64,000 bases of DNA, taken from the NCBI RefSeq assembly GCF_000142905.1, contig NW_013657647.1, positions 62,001-126,000 on the forward strand, read 5' to 3'. Shown here one piece after another: positions 63,130 through 64,000 of the stretch (position 1 is its first letter; each line of letters begins with the position of its first letter). The translations under genes and the position numbers were made by a program. The DNA is from Thecamonas trahens ATCC 50062 (Eukaryota; Apusozoa; Apusomonadida; Apusomonadidae). The notes beneath the pieces are model-generated. The model saw only the letters and a list, made by a program, of their open reading frames with translations. It was not told the origin of the DNA and did no database searches.

Positions 63130-64000
63130 TTACTCCGCTGCGAGAACGGTTGGCATCGCAGAGTGGACGACGTCAAGAAGGTCGGCCTTGAGCGGCAGGA
63201 GGTCGGTCATCATCTCAATCAGCTCGTCGACCGGAACGGTGACTCCCCCGTCTTCCGAGTTGTCACGCGCCTCATCCTCGGCGTCGGCCGGAGCCGAGCC
63301 CAGGGCAACGAGAAAGGCAGCAGCGCGCTTGATGGACAACGCCGCGCCCTCGCCACCGAGCCGGTCGCGGATTGAATCCACTGTTGGCTCGCCAGCGGGC
63401 TCGTCGGCCAGAGCTAGCATAGCCGGGATTGCCGCCAGCACCTTGGCGCGGGCATCGCTGTCCGGCATGGCGCCCATAAAGTCGTCAAGCATCTCGACCA
63501 GCTCGGCCGTCGGCACAACGCCGCCTTCAGCAAGCTCGGCGGCCTCGGACTCGTCCGATCCCATCGCACTCACAAACAGCGCAGCCTGGGCAATGGAGAG
63601 GTTCGCCGGAAGGTCCGCCAGTGTTGCACCCAGTGCGTCATCACCTGAGTTCGACCCTTCGGCCAGAAGCGCGGCAACATCGTCGCCATCTTCGTCAGAG
63701 TCGGAATCTGAGCCAGCGGCCGCGAGGAGGGCAGCGACATCGTCGTCGTCAGAGTCCGATTCTGTCTCGTCGGCATCGACAGCGGCGGCTGCTGCAGCCG
63801 CAGTGGCATCAGAAGATTCAGAGTCGCCAGCAAGCAGGGCCAAAGCGCCGTCGTCGCTGTTGGTGTCGATGTCGATAGCGTCAAGGATGGCCGGCAGGGC
63901 TGCGCGAACCTCGTCACGGGCTTCGCTGCCCGGCATGGCGCCTATGAGATCGTCGAGCATCTCGACCAGCTCGGCTGTCTGAACCACGCCGTTCTCAGCC
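63130..64000 (-). CDS. Acidic Ala-rich protein with internal repeats (N-terminus off right edge)
   Basis: Partial gene; at least 290 residues are visible, and the frame continues past the right edge, so the first Met seen (63987) need not be the start. The module (E/D)GGVVPTAELVEMLDDFMGA, then MP..AR..VLAAIPAML, occurs three times (last codons near 63870, 63405 and the C-terminus). Two copies are preceded by an LSI..AA.F..A.GS helix. Between them are Asp/Ser-rich linkers (DDDDVAALLAAAGSDSDSDEDGDD). No known domain was recognised. The helical repeats could be protein-interaction units. The stop at 63130 is 14 bp from the convergent kinase stop. Confidence 0.6.
   Translation of the reverse strand, partial: AENGVVQTAELVEMLDDLIGAMPGSEARDEVRAALPAILDAIDIDTNSDDGALALLAGDSESSDATAAAAAAAVDADETESDSDDDDVAALLAAAGSDSDSDEDGDDVAALLAEGSNSGDDALGATLADLPANLSIAQAALFVSAMGSDESEAAELAEGGVVPTAELVEMLDDFMGAMPDSDARAKVLAAIPAMLALADEPAGEPTVDSIRDRLGGEGAALSIKRAAAFLVALGSAPADAEDEARDNSEDGGVTVPVDELIEMMTDLLPLKADLLDVVHSAMPTVLAAE

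Overview
This is a GC-rich nuclear segment from a unicellular eukaryote. The evidence is spliceosomal introns with GT..AG ends, MCM2, the 40S protein eS28, a Sec7 ARF-GEF, a formin, PEX7, ER glucosidase I and a KA1-tailed kinase. There are no bacterial operons, Shine-Dalgarno sites or phage genes. Gene content and style (short intergenic spaces, very strong C/G third positions, homopolymeric G/C tracts, a flagellum-type DPY30/enolase-4 protein) suit a free-living flagellate such as an apusomonad (Thecamonas-like). That placement is inference. Two N runs (20680-20893 and 32112-32211) are assembly gaps.

Layout: 1-2433 (-) MCM2, C-terminus off the left edge; 3025-8359 (-) GBF1/GEA-type Sec7 protein in two or more exons; 8546-12399 (-) and 13200-16948 (-) two tandem PH-RapGAP-CNH paralogs; 17495-19138 (-) MSS51-like double-MYND protein; ~20513-21479 (+) proline-rich protein broken by a gap; 21609-23981 (-) SAM-FH1-FH2 formin; 24596-25496 (-) eS28 with an intron directly after its ATG; 25742-26686 (+) multi-pass membrane protein; 26839-28691 (-) and 29077-30383 (-) two coiled-coil paralogs with a beta-grasp-like head; 30524-31606 (-) membrane-anchored DODA/LigB dioxygenase; 32345-35302 (+) enolase-4-like pseudoenzyme; 35317-36378 (-) PEX7; 36606-40463 (-) a 1285-residue protein whose C-terminal half is about fifty 11-residue amphipathic repeats; 40758-41164 (-) tentative small gene; 41467-45927 (+) Pol5/MYBBP1A; 46109-47977 (-) two-repeat Myb protein; 48201-51744 (-) third PH-RapGAP-CNH paralog; 53664-55538 (+) GH32 beta-fructosidase with a PAN-like insert; 55535-56899 (+) NHL-repeat protein; 56871-59312 (-) glucosidase I; 60321-63116 (+) KA1-tailed Ser/Thr kinase; 63130-64000 (-) acidic repeat protein, N-terminus off the right edge.

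There is no operon-like functional clustering. Genes are mostly unrelated housekeeping loci interspersed with local duplications: three PH-RapGAP-CNH genes and two coiled-coil genes. The most interesting items are the 11-mer repeat protein; the RapGAP triplet, in which all three copies seem to lack the catalytic asparagine; and five places where two frames of one gene join only if one base is added. Four of these five lie at or beside short homopolymers and are probably base undercalls.
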